Shown piece after piece: positions 17,333 through 25,172 of a stretch of 46,168 nucleotides of DNA (position 1 is the first letter of the stretch; the number at the start of each line of letters is the position of its first letter). This DNA comes from a virus: the IMG/VR virus record IMGVR_UViG_3300028909_000034, positions 1-46,168 of that record, one strand, 5' to 3'. A program made the translations under genes and the position numbers. A model generated the notes under the pieces. That model made no database searches. It had not been told where the DNA came from and saw only the letters and a program-made list of their open reading frames with translations.

Positions 17333-19184
17333 TACCTGCTCCTGCTCCAGGCTGTGCCTGAGCCATTTTCATGGCAGCTTCGACAATCTGTTCCACGGAA
17401 GGAAGCTGTGTTTCAGTATTGTCTGAGTTAAAAGAACGCAGCAAAGCTTGCATAGTAGCCCTTGTTGCAAGAAGAGATTCGCAGTAGTACATTTTAAGGT
17501 CGGGTGGAATGTTCGGAGTAGTGATTGCTTGGATCATTTGAGACTGTGAAGCGTAGTAGCGATCCAGGCGATCAGAGAGCAAGATGCCGTTCTGACGCTC
17601 AAGTTCTTTGTTCATAGAGGCGCTAGATGGACGAAGCCGTAGTCCAAGAGTGCCGTCTTTATAGAGTTCCAACGCTTTCTTAAGCTTATCAGCGGAGTTG
17701 TTATACTTCTTAAGCTTTTCTCCAATTCCAAAGTGTGAATACATCGTCAAAAACTTACCGCCAAGCTTAACATGTGATGAGCGTATATCACCAGTTCGGA
17801 GACTGTTTCTGTTGTTTTGTTGCATCATCACCATGCTAGTACCAGCGGCGCTGTAGATACCGCGCTTCTGGTTTACAATGCCGCCGCCAGTACCACCCAT
17901 CGCAGGATCTACGCCAGTACGTTCTTTAGCGATAGCCATGTGAAATTGATCAGGACCATCATTGTAGCCGACGTCTACTCCAGTCTTAATCCACTCTACC
18001 TCATCCTTACGTCCAGGAATAGCGACACCAGGAAAAATATCAAGTATCGAAGAGAGCTTCGACTCGGGATCCACACGCCATGCTCCGAGCATAGCATAGT
18101 TACGATTGTCTGTGCGCCAGTTGTTGTTCTGCGAAAGCTCTTTCTGTACCATATGAATCATCTCAGCAAACCCAGTGCCAAGATAAGACTCGTCATCGTA
18201 GGCAAGCTTCGAGTCCTGGTACGGAAGCATATTCTTGGGATAGTTATTAAACACTATCCATAAAATCTTCTCAGTCGCCTTGTGGTACTTCGCCTGAAAC
18301 GCATACGTCAAGCCGTTCAGAATAAATGTAAAGTGGACATTATACACATACCAGCGAGCAGCGCCAGTATCGACTCCACTAGAATCAATAGAAAATTGCG
18401 CATTTATCTCACGTTCCATTTCTGTTTCTTGCACGGCGTCAGGACGATTGAGCAAGTCGTCTATGTCAGATTGTTTGTAATAAGGACTCTTGGATTTAAG
18501 ATCCTTAACAGCCCAATAATCAAGAGATTCAATATGACCCATGAATTTCATGTTTTCGAGCTTCGGAACTGAAGGATCAAAGATGAATCTGTTCAGCGGC
18601 ATCAGTTCAGGATGAGGGCCATCACGTTTTGTGAAGATATGGTCTGTAGATGTAACCGGCTCTTCTCCTAGTCCACCGCTGCCATAGAGACGCTCAACCT
18701 GTTCCTCATACTCGTATGGAGAGTAGATAACTCCTGTGCCATATTTAATAGCGCTATGCCACGAACTCTGCTCGACCCTGTATAAATCAAGCTCGTCAGG
18801 ATCATAAGCCATGTCCATGAGGAAGTTTTGAATTATGCTCTTGAGTTCCTCTGTATCCTTCGTCGGCAAATCCCCAGACATTACCGCAGACCACAACGGA
18901 TCGTACATATAAATGCCGCCCATAACACGAGCGAGCAACTCATCACAGGCAGTGCCGATAACAGGAATTACCAGATTCGCAGCGCCAGGCCAAGGAAAGT
19001 CCTTCGTCTCATTCTTAGGCTTAGCCTTGTATAACCGCACATACTCAGGCAGCTTCTCAGTCCTGAAAGTCTGCAAGCGTCTATCAAGATGAGCGCATTT
19101 ATCCTTGATAAACATACACAGGTCAGCGTAGTTATCCTTGCCAAAAAGCTTCTCGGTAACTAACGTAGGCGGTTGATAGGGCAT
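17232..19184 (-). CDS. portal protein, 650 aa
   Basis: The dodecameric ring at the packaging vertex. Evidence: length about 650 aa; the N-terminal phrase KDFPWPGAANLVIPVIGTACDELLARV typical of one portal lineage; later a helix-rich wing and crown with KELSQNNNWRTDNRNYAML and RPSSASMNKELERQNGILLSDRLDRYYASQSQM, and a disordered Gly/Gln-rich C-terminus. Gene order (terminase, small genes, portal, scaffold, capsid) supports it. It starts with TAATG overlapping the preceding stop codon. Confidence 0.88.
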   Translation of the reverse strand: MPYQPPTLVTEKLFGKDNYADLCMFIKDKCAHLDRRLQTFRTEKLPEYVRLYKAKPKNETKDFPWPGAANLVIPVIGTACDELLARVMGGIYMYDPLWSAVMSGDLPTKDTEELKSIIQNFLMDMAYDPDELDLYRVEQSSWHSAIKYGTGVIYSPYEYEEQVERLYGSGGLGEEPVTSTDHIFTKRDGPHPELMPLNRFIFDPSVPKLENMKFMGHIESLDYWAVKDLKSKSPYYKQSDIDDLLNRPDAVQETEMEREINAQFSIDSSGVDTGAARWYVYNVHFTFILNGLTYAFQAKYHKATEKILWIVFNNYPKNMLPYQDSKLAYDDESYLGTGFAEMIHMVQKELSQNNNWRTDNRNYAMLGAWRVDPESKLSSILDIFPGVAIPGRKDEVEWIKTGVDVGYNDGPDQFHMAIAKERTGVDPAMGGTGGGIVNQKRGIYSAAGTSMVMMQQNNRNSLRTGDIRSSHVKLGGKFLTMYSHFGIGEKLKKYNNSADKLKKALELYKDGTLGLRLRPSSASMNKELERQNGILLSDRLDRYYASQSQMIQAITTPNIPPDLKMYYCESLLATRATMQALLRSFNSDNTETQLPSVEQIVEAAMKMAQAQPGAGAGNGNQQSRGSSPVSQVPSGVVGAGGVPAGTGLPK

Positions 19185-19510
19185 TAGCTTCCTTTTACAC
19201 CTTTGTATTCCTTGGCTACTGATGCTTGACGAGATGCTCTATGCGTCTCAGGAGTGGTATCAAGATTCTTGTGCAGATAAGTACTTTCTCTTACTACTCT
19301 TGATCTTTCTGGAGTGCTGGGATCAGTCGTCATAATCCCGTACATTTCACGACTACTTATATCCTTAGCGATTCCAGTCTTGTTGCCTTTGTTCTGTTTG
19401 ACAAGCCTGTTAGACGTTACTTCGTCTTGCGCAGTCTCTCTCATGCCCTGTTGCTGAGAGGCTATACGTTTCTTTCCTTCGGCCTTCACATCAATACTAT
19501 CGTCTGACAT
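19184..19510 (-). CDS. small basic protein with C-terminal AKEYKG motif, 108 aa
   Basis: I chose the ATG at 19510 (MSDDSIDV) because AAAGGAGG lies 6 bases upstream; the ATG two codons earlier abuts the ribosome site. The protein is polar and probably disordered. Its last 20 residues (HRASRQASVAKEYKGVKGS) closely resemble the end of the 82-aa protein at 24038-24286 (HKAARQAKTAKEYKGIAGH), suggesting a shared docking tail. It is next to the portal gene. Function unknown. Confidence 0.65.
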   Translation of the reverse strand: MSDDSIDVKAEGKKRIASQQQGMRETAQDEVTSNRLVKQNKGNKTGIAKDISSREMYGIMTTDPSTPERSRVVRESTYLHKNLDTTPETHRASRQASVAKEYKGVKGS

Positions 19511-19523
19511 CTCCATCCTCCTT

Positions 19524-19784
19524 TTACTTCACTTCCTCGGTCTGCGCGGGTACAGAAGTTGTAGTAATTTCACCTGTTGTGATCGACTTCATAGCAGGAA
19601 GCTTCGGTGTTGGAAACTGCGCTGCGTAGCTTTTGAAATCAGCTACAAGCAAGTTCATAAACTTGTAAAAAAATGTATACCACGGATTACCGTTTGGTGC
19701 AGGTAAAGCCTGCACCAAAGCCGAAGCGATCTGATTAGCGACATAAAAGATAAGAAGCCACTGCTCAACTTGAGTCGTGTTCAT
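19524..19784 (-). CDS. hypothetical protein with amphipathic N-terminus, holin candidate, 86 aa
   Basis: The first 50 residues are hydrophobic or aromatic (VEQWLLIFYVANQIASALVQALP, then PWYTFFYKFMNLLVADF), followed by a polar tail rich in T, P and E. It lies beside another gene with a membrane segment, between TerL and portal, a place where lysis or membrane genes can occur. Holin is possible; the hydrophobic stretches are not ideal transmembrane helices, so this is weak. Confidence 0.5.
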   Translation of the reverse strand: MNTTQVEQWLLIFYVANQIASALVQALPAPNGNPWYTFFYKFMNLLVADFKSYAAQFPTPKLPAMKSITTGEITTTSVPAQTEEVK

Positions 19785-19794
19785 GTTAAACCTC

Positions 19795-20079
19795 TTACAC
19801 TGTTACTTGCTCGTCGATTCTTCTAGTCCCAACGTTTGAACCAGTACGTACTGCTGCGTTATAACCATTCTTCCACTCTTCAAGACGCCCAAGTTGTACT
19901 TCATGTGCTGTAAGTCTCGTATCAAAATGTGCGTGATCTGAGGCATTTGTCTTCAATCCTTCTACAGCAGTTGCAACTTTCTCAGACAATGTTCCCCACA
20001 TCACACCACCGACTCCCACTACACCAACAAGAGTGATGACAGAGACAATCGCTGATATAGCAGCCCAGTTAATCTCCAC
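19795..20079 (-). CDS. membrane-anchored coiled-coil protein, 94 aa
   Basis: One strong N-terminal membrane segment (ISAIVSVITLVGVVGVGGVMW) followed by a helical soluble part (EKVATAVEGLKTNASDHAHFD and LTAHEVQLGRLEEWKNGY) with coiled-coil character. This plan resembles XhlA-like accessory lysis proteins or small i-spanin-like anchors. Adjacent to the holin candidate. No endolysin is found nearby, so a lysis role is only a suggestion. Confidence 0.6.
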   Translation of the reverse strand: MEINWAAISAIVSVITLVGVVGVGGVMWGTLSEKVATAVEGLKTNASDHAHFDTRLTAHEVQLGRLEEWKNGYNAAVRTGSNVGTRRIDEQVTV

Positions 20080-20087
20080 TTTTTCTC

Positions 20088-21956
20088 CTATGCTGCTGAT
20101 GCAGCCATACGACGTACGAACTTAGCACGTTGCTTGGACATGAAGTCTTCGATATGTTCTTGAGAGCGTGTGTCAAATTTCCACACTTGAGGACCGTAGC
20201 TTATAACATCAAGCAAGTCGATTAAACCTTTTCGCTGACCATAGTTTTCAGCTTCTTCTTTGAACTCGGTGCAGTTGTTAGCATCCAGCCAGAGTTCGTG
20301 CGCCTCGACCGTAGGGATAAAGTTCTCGATTCTCTCAGCCTTGGCGCCAGCATTCTGTGGAGTCTTGAGAGGAAGAAAAACAATCGCTGCTATCTCAGGT
20401 CGTGAACCTTTATGGTCTGCGACAAACTCGTTGAGATGATAGAGCAAGTACTTCTGCGCTGCTACAGCCTCGACGTAGACCTTTGTAAGCTTCCATTTCA
20501 CAGCAAAGAAAAAGACAGCTTTGACAAACTCCTTGATGTCTACAGCCTTAGCCCACTGATCGAGCAGATAGATTCTACGAGGATCACGACTCACACCAGT
20601 CACCGCGATAGCATGACGGCATCGTCCTTCTTTACCTGCCTCTTGTCCAAGGTGTGAGCCACCATGATTAGGATCGACAACCATGTAACGATCGAGGTTA
20701 CGTGGGAATATATCTTTTTCTACATCTCCATCAGCTACGTGATGACGGATAGTTATTCTGTACTGCTGAGGCTGCGAAAGCTCAAAGAGACGTGACGCTG
20801 AGGATTCTTTGGGAATCGAAAGAGCGCCAGTAACTTTCTCGAAATTGAAATATCTAAAGTCCGCCATATTAAACCTGGCTTTAGTCGGATCAATAGGATA
20901 GTTGAGAAATTGACAAGAAAAATGATAGCTACCAAGACGGCGCTTCCAGCGTAGAAGCTTCTCACGTGTGAAAGCCTCAGGAAATATAGGCTCGCCGAAA
21001 GGATGAAGAGCACAGCATCCACCAAGAGCAGAGTGTGTTGTCCAAGAGAAATAAGGTTCTTCCTTGCGGATGTGGCTATTAAGATCATCGTGACTCCATC
21101 TGTTTCCTACTACGATTTCATCAAAGTCTCGTCCGGGATTATCGGGATCACTATCTGTGGCGCCGACAAGAATCTGGTGGTAGTCGATTGTGTCTGCCAT
21201 GACGACTGAGGATTTTCTTGCTTCTCTTCCGACAAGATCATCCTGGACCACAACGTTATAGTGTCTGGACTGCAAAGCCGCTCCAACACCGATAAAATCA
21301 AACGTTCCTTCGCCCTGTCCACGCCCGGCTGGAGTTCTACGTTGATGCAAACTCTCATTCGTCCATGTCTCTTTCTCGGTAGGCATTATCTCTGGAAAGA
21401 GATGCCTAAAGAAGGTGTTGTTCTCGTAGTGATTTGAGATACGAATACCTAGTTTGATAGCGTTCTTAATTGTCTCAGAGACCAAGAGGATACGAATGTC
21501 TTGAGAATGCGTTCGTCGCATCCATTCAATATACAAGTCTGAATATCCGATACTGGTGAAGAAATCTTCTTCCCGTTTACCGAATGGTAAAGCACGCCAG
21601 ATTGGAAAACACTCGCTGTAGACAGTAGATTTAAAGTGATCTCTAGGTATTTCAATTCCTTCTTTAAGGCCATCTTTCATCACCGTGAGACACATTTGAT
21701 AGTGGAGGTTCTTGGATTTGTCAGGGTTTTTAGAGAAGCGGTTCTTACCCATGACCACGGTGGCGAAGTAGTATAGATCCATCAGAGCATTAGCGCGAAA
21801 GATTTGCTTTTTCTCGTCTGAGGTCTTGGCTATGTCTGTGGGTATCAGATTATAACCTAAGATCGTAGATCTAGGTACGAAAGTATCTCCAGTCTCTCCT
21901 ATCTCTAGGGAGCGGAGAATCTCTCGTACCTTCTGATCTACTTCACGCTGACTCAA
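20088..21956 (-). CDS. terminase large subunit (ATPase-nuclease), 622 aa
   Basis: The packaging motor that translocates DNA into the procapsid and cuts it. Visible: N-terminal ATPase with a Walker A-like EIPRDHFKST (residues 102-111), in the deviant form common in terminases, and Walker B VVVQDDLVG (235-243) with acidic pair D239/D240; then the C-terminal RNase H-like nuclease with RYMVVDPNHGG (about 425), a second acidic site in VYVEAVAAQ and the third in LIDLLDVISYG near 590. Length is slightly above the family average. Located upstream of portal with several small genes between. Confidence 0.9.
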   Translation of the reverse strand: MSQREVDQKVREILRSLEIGETGDTFVPRSTILGYNLIPTDIAKTSDEKKQIFRANALMDLYYFATVVMGKNRFSKNPDKSKNLHYQMCLTVMKDGLKEGIEIPRDHFKSTVYSECFPIWRALPFGKREEDFFTSIGYSDLYIEWMRRTHSQDIRILLVSETIKNAIKLGIRISNHYENNTFFRHLFPEIMPTEKETWTNESLHQRRTPAGRGQGEGTFDFIGVGAALQSRHYNVVVQDDLVGREARKSSVVMADTIDYHQILVGATDSDPDNPGRDFDEIVVGNRWSHDDLNSHIRKEEPYFSWTTHSALGGCCALHPFGEPIFPEAFTREKLLRWKRRLGSYHFSCQFLNYPIDPTKARFNMADFRYFNFEKVTGALSIPKESSASRLFELSQPQQYRITIRHHVADGDVEKDIFPRNLDRYMVVDPNHGGSHLGQEAGKEGRCRHAIAVTGVSRDPRRIYLLDQWAKAVDIKEFVKAVFFFAVKWKLTKVYVEAVAAQKYLLYHLNEFVADHKGSRPEIAAIVFLPLKTPQNAGAKAERIENFIPTVEAHELWLDANNCTEFKEEAENYGQRKGLIDLLDVISYGPQVWKFDTRSQEHIEDFMSKQRAKFVRRMAASAA

Positions 21957-21974
21957 CGTTAGCTACTTTCTAGG

Positions 21975-22484
21975 TTAGACAGTTTGTGCGAACGAGCCGC
22001 CGGTGACGTTAGAGGCAGGCACGATACCAGTCTCCGTGACAGTGCCAACGACAGTGGCGACAGAGCCATCGACGTTAACATAAGTCCAAGTGACTGTGAT
22101 AGCTTCACTGCCGCCAGTCGGCGTCGCTGTAATAGGAATCACGGCGGTCATGTTAAGACCAGTCAGATCTGTAGGATCAAGCGTGATCGGGAAGTTAACC
22201 GGATCGCTAGAGACGACCGAGGCAGCAGAAGCGAGCGTGGTAAACGCAGCGCCGCTGAAGGTGGGAGTGATTGCAAACTGAGGACTGTTGCCGGGTGTGA
22301 TGGGAAGCATTGGATCTCCTGATTGTTGGAATCTACCGCCAACTACGGTGCTAGGAGGGAAAGGACTGATAAACTTGAGAATTTCATGCGCAAGCATACG
22401 AAGCTCATGCAACTGCTCAATAACGAACTTCTCAAACTCTTTTTCGTAACGAGTTTTCTCGTTACGAATTTCAATAAAAGGCAT
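21975..22484 (-). CDS. hypothetical protein with Ig-like C-terminal domain, 169 aa
   Basis: A charged helical N-terminus (residues 1-45) is followed by a Pro/Gly linker and a beta-rich domain of about 95 residues (FPITLDPTDLTGLNMTAVIPITATP... GSEAITVTWTYVNVDGSVATVVGTVTETG) that looks like a bacterial Ig-like fold. Ig-like domains commonly decorate phage virions and bind carbohydrates. Gene lies between TerL and small genes. Not assigned to a specific structure. Confidence 0.55.
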   Translation of the reverse strand: MPFIEIRNEKTRYEKEFEKFVIEQLHELRMLAHEILKFISPFPPSTVVGGRFQQSGDPMLPITPGNSPQFAITPTFSGAAFTTLASAASVVSSDPVNFPITLDPTDLTGLNMTAVIPITATPTGGSEAITVTWTYVNVDGSVATVVGTVTETGIVPASNVTGGSFAQTV

Positions 22485-22492
22485 AGAATCCT

Positions 22493-22720
22493 TTACTTCG
22501 TTGCTACAACAGTTACCGTAGTCGCGGCGGTAGCAGCAGGAACTGTCGGTGCTGGACCAAGCTGTGCTTCGATAACCTGAAGCATCTGTGCTACAGAGTT
22601 AATGAGCTTCCCTGCGGTGGCTTGAGAGTTAGGATTCTTCACAAAAATCGACGCCGCCATAGAACCCATTAGCAGCGTATCTTCGAGGATCTCATCGAGA
22701 TTTTTAAAGCTAAATGCCAT
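22493..22720 (-). CDS. small hypothetical protein, 75 aa
   Basis: Short protein with two helical segments (DEILEDTLLMGSMAASIFV and TAGKLINSVAQMLQVIEAQLG) and an Ala/Thr/Val tail. No family recognised. Preceded by AAAAGGAG. The 95-base gap upstream holds a perfect 10-bp inverted repeat. Confidence 0.6.
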   Translation of the reverse strand: MAFSFKNLDEILEDTLLMGSMAASIFVKNPNSQATAGKLINSVAQMLQVIEAQLGPAPTVPAATAATTVTVVATK

Positions 22721-22764
22721 TTTCTTCTGCTCCTTTTGTTACGGTTATGGTATGTCTGTTGTCA

Positions 22765-22802
22765 TAATCTCTGCCCAGTACATCCACTCGAAGCAGAGAT
22801 TA
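22765..22802 (-). other. intercistronic 10-bp inverted repeat
   Basis: TAATCTCTGC and GCAGAGATTA form a perfect stem with an 18-base loop in the gap between the GNAT gene and the 75-aa gene. No U-run follows on either strand, so an mRNA-stability or processing element is more likely than a terminator. Confidence 0.5.
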
Positions 22803-22815
22803 CAGGGATTGAGTT

Positions 22816-23259
22816 TCATCGCCGTCGCTCCCACATGATAGCGTCTTGAAAATCGCCATAGAAATCAGGTACGTATTGCACGACTTTGAAACCGAGAGAC
22901 TGATGAAAGTTGATCGAGGCGACGTTGTCTACATGACAGTGAGAGTTAATTATGCCAATAGAAATCTCGCTCTCTGTAGCAATCTTAAAGAGTCTAGTCC
23001 CAAGCCTCATCTTGCGATACTGTTCGTTTACTGCCACAGAATAAAAGTACCACATTCCTGTGTTAACAGAGGAAGACTTTAGTACAAGCACAGCGGCGAG
23101 ATCGTTCTGTTCATCTCGTGCTGTGTAGATAGCGACGTAGCCATTTGAAAGCATCTGTCGCCACTCTTCTTCATCCATCTTATGATGCTCATCAAAATTA
23201 ACATCATCAAAATGAGCAAGCAAGACGTCTGTCAAGACTTCTTTTTGAATCTTCATCAT
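22816..23259 (-). CDS. GNAT-family N-acetyltransferase, 147 aa
   Basis: Typical GNAT length. The acetyl-CoA pyrophosphate loop is seen in VAVNEQYRKMRLGTRLFKIA (R/Q-x2-G-x-G/A form, residues 77-96), preceded by a beta strand (DLAAVLVLKSSSV) and followed by VDNVASINFHQSLGFK, the classical C-terminal helix and strand. The acceptor is unknown: host proteins, antibiotics or small metabolites are all possible. Start overlaps the stop codon of the terminase-small candidate (ATGATG in ATGA context), showing coupling. Placement inside the packaging cluster is unusual. Confidence 0.8.
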   Translation of the reverse strand: MMKIQKEVLTDVLLAHFDDVNFDEHHKMDEEEWRQMLSNGYVAIYTARDEQNDLAAVLVLKSSSVNTGMWYFYSVAVNEQYRKMRLGTRLFKIATESEISIGIINSHCHVDNVASINFHQSLGFKVVQYVPDFYGDFQDAIMWERRR

Positions 23260-24038
23260 TGCACACTCTCTGTCGTCGGCGGCATAGCCTCAAGCAACGC
23301 CGCGCCGGTGTCAGCGTCTTCTAACACAGCCCGCTCCAACGCTTCAAGCGCCTGTTGCTGATCCACGGCGCTGAGAGTATGACTATTCGAGAACTCTCTG
23401 TTTGCTTCTATGGCAGCCGCCGTGTGCTCTCCTAAGAACGCTGTTACAGCATCTCGCGGATTCATGGGTCCGGCGGCGCGCGGCGCTGGAGCAACGCCAC
23501 GAATAGCAGAAATAATACTCCGTGACGCTTCGTCAGCTCTCTCAAAATCAAACGCATCCACAGGTTTGATCTCTGTTCTAGAAACTTTGGCGAACGTTCC
23601 CTCGCGGTCCAGCAAGTCTTGAACGATAGCAGCTTTGTGCTTACGCTCGGCAAGTGTAGTTGCTTTCGCTCGGATTTCATTCGCCAAACTCTGCCATGCT
23701 TCAGGTAGAAGCATAGTCAACATCTCTTTACGCTGCTCACGAATAATATCGGACTTTGAAGCATGATCTACGATGATACCGTGAGTGATAGCAAGACGTA
23801 CAATTTGGTAGTCGGGTTTTTGTTTTAGATGTTGAAGACGGTGTTTGCTGATGCATAGCATCGCAGCTTGAGCTGCTTCAGGAATGCCTGCGTTTTCCAT
23901 CTGCGCCATTAAAGTGTAACGTTGTTGCTCTTTAAAGGTCTTTCCCGGCGCAGGACGAGGACTAAGACGACCGCTCGCAGAAAGCCAGCCCCCAGGCTTT
24001 CCCATGCTACCGCCGAAGTGTAGAGGATTAGATGACAC
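23256..24038 (-). CDS. putative terminase small subunit, 260 aa
   Basis: Residues 40-75 (TLMAQMENAGIPEAAQAAMLCISKHRLQHLKQKPDY, read in parts) look like a helix-turn-helix that would recognise pac/cos DNA, followed by long helices (residues 100-150) for oligomerisation and an acidic C-terminus. Location a few genes ahead of TerL agrees. No clear family match is visible, so an alternative is a DNA-binding regulator of late genes. Confidence 0.55.
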   Translation of the reverse strand: MSSNPLHFGGSMGKPGGWLSASGRLSPRPAPGKTFKEQQRYTLMAQMENAGIPEAAQAAMLCISKHRLQHLKQKPDYQIVRLAITHGIIVDHASKSDIIREQRKEMLTMLLPEAWQSLANEIRAKATTLAERKHKAAIVQDLLDREGTFAKVSRTEIKPVDAFDFERADEASRSIISAIRGVAPAPRAAGPMNPRDAVTAFLGEHTAAAIEANREFSNSHTLSAVDQQQALEALERAVLEDADTGAALLEAMPPTTESVQ

Positions 24039-24286
24039 TAGTGGCCTGCTATTCCTTTGTATTCTTTTGCTGTCTTAGCTTGGCGTGCCGCTTTATGAGA
24101 TTCGATTGTGGCAGCTTCCTGTGCTCTCTTCTCCGCCGGCGTATCCCAGTGAATCGGTGTACCTGATGCTGGCTTTGGAGGACTAACGAGATTATGCAGC
24201 GTCTCCCCTACCTTTGCCACAGCGTTCACAGGTTTACGAATTAGATCCTTCCCTGCGTTGATGAGATCAGAAGCAGTATCTGCCAT
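24038..24286 (-). CDS. small basic protein with C-terminal AKEYKG motif, 82 aa
   Basis: Polar, probably helical protein starting MADTASDLINAGKDLIRKP. It ends in a 20-residue tail closely matching that of the protein at 19184-19510 (shared H-x-A-x-RQA...AKEYKG). The start overlaps the preceding stop as TAATG, and its own stop overlaps the next start. The first clearly supported gene of the late unit. Function unknown. Confidence 0.65.
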   Translation of the reverse strand: MADTASDLINAGKDLIRKPVNAVAKVGETLHNLVSPPKPASGTPIHWDTPAEKRAQEAATIESHKAARQAKTAKEYKGIAGH

Positions 24287-24462
24287 TACAGATCATCTCC
24301 TTGTGGACCGACGCGAGCGGCGGTAATAGAGGGATATGTCTTGAAATAATCACGCAGAATACGGCGCAGCGGCGAGGTATCAGCGTGACGCTGCTGATCT
24401 AGTGCTGGCGCTGTCTCTGCGACATCTTTTGTGCTAGGTCGCGCGCTCGTATGGCTGTCCAT
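24286..24462 (-). CDS. first leftward ORF, 58 aa, possible leaderless start
   Basis: Reading from ATG at 24462 the protein runs MDSHTSARPSTKDVAETAPA to PQGDDL, ending in TAATG that overlaps the next start. Middle part RRILRDYFKTYPSITAARVG could be helical. A sigma-70-like promoter ends 7 bases before the ATG, so the transcript could start at or near this codon with no leader. Coupling with the next gene favours a real gene. Confidence 0.5.
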   Translation of the reverse strand: MDSHTSARPSTKDVAETAPALDQQRHADTSPLRRILRDYFKTYPSITAARVGPQGDDL

Positions 24463-24468
24463 ACCTTA

Positions 24469-24497
24469 AGGCTACCACACTACCGGCGGCGTGTCAA
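24469..24497 (-). promoter_or_regulatory. late (leftward) sigma-70-like promoter
   Basis: On the minus strand TTGACA (24492-24497) and TAGCCT (24469-24474) are separated by 17 bases. The -35 is perfect; the -10 is weak. Predicted start of transcription is about 24462, the A of the first ATG. It is the only good promoter I see for the 24-kb leftward unit. Confidence 0.5.
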
Positions 24498-24710
24498 GGG
24501 CTTTGATGCTATTTTCAACGCAAAAATTACTCCTGCCGCTGGCTGTATACACGTTGGCCTGTGGCCTTATAATATACACATTCTTATGCTAGGTAATATC
24601 CTATATAATAATACAAGCTTCAGATTTTTTGAAAAAATTAGTAGGGATGCCCCCCTCGAATTCTGTGAGCGTTTGAGATTTTTTAGGCGGAGGGCGCATA
24701 ATACATGTTT

Positions 24711-24782
24711 GATGTAACATGCAGCAGAGATATAAAAGATAGCAGAGATGTAACATGCAGCAGAGATGTAACATGAGAGTGA
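24711..24782. repeat. four 18-bp tandem iteron-like repeats
   Basis: Units begin at 24711, 24729, 24747 and 24765, with consensus GATGTAACATGCAGCAGA. Units 1 and 3 are identical; unit 2 is degenerate (GATATAAAAGATAGCAGA); unit 4 matches the first 11 bases. They lie beside AT-rich DNA at the divergence point, as iterons of a replication origin or operator arrays do. Confidence 0.65.
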
Positions 24783-25091
24783 GTATCACAGAGAGCATAG
24801 ACTTGTCAATAGTATCAATGGTAATGAGAGAGATGGTTACTAGAGAGTATGAAGATTGTTACTAAGGTTTCGTTTCACAGAGAGTCAACGGGTGTACTAT
24901 CTAAGAGTGGACAGTTATAGAGTCTACAGCAAGGCGAGCTAAGAGCCGCCGGAATTGCAAAGATTGAACGTTGACAATCTAACCCCGGTGTATAGCGCGT
25001 AGTCTACGCCACACTTTGCGGTCATAGCATAAGGATAGCATACCGATACCTGCTACCTTGCGTTACACCGTAGTTAGTGCGACACTGTTTA

Positions 25092-25172
25092 GTATCCTTT
25101 GACAGAGAATACAGCCTAACTGTATGTGTGGCGACACTCGTCTGTAGAGGATACGCACAGCTTAGGCTGTGC
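25092..25172 (+). other. structured leader of the first rightward gene
   Basis: Outer stem GTATCCT (25092-25098) with AGGATAC (25148-25154); inside it ATACAG/CTGTAT (25109-25125) and GTGT/ACAC. It is followed directly by a perfect 7-bp hairpin GCACAGC-TTAG-GCTGTGC (25155-25172) that ends two bases before the AGGGGG ribosome site. Confidence 0.5.

Noticed and set aside
24451-24798. Frames of 88 (+) and 65 (-) codons over the iteron region
   Set aside because: Composition follows the repeats and AT-rich DNA; no ribosome site.
24971-24998. Rightward sigma-70 promoter with TTGACA
   Set aside because: The best -10 candidates are at 14 or 16 bp and poor; not strong enough to list as a separate promoter.
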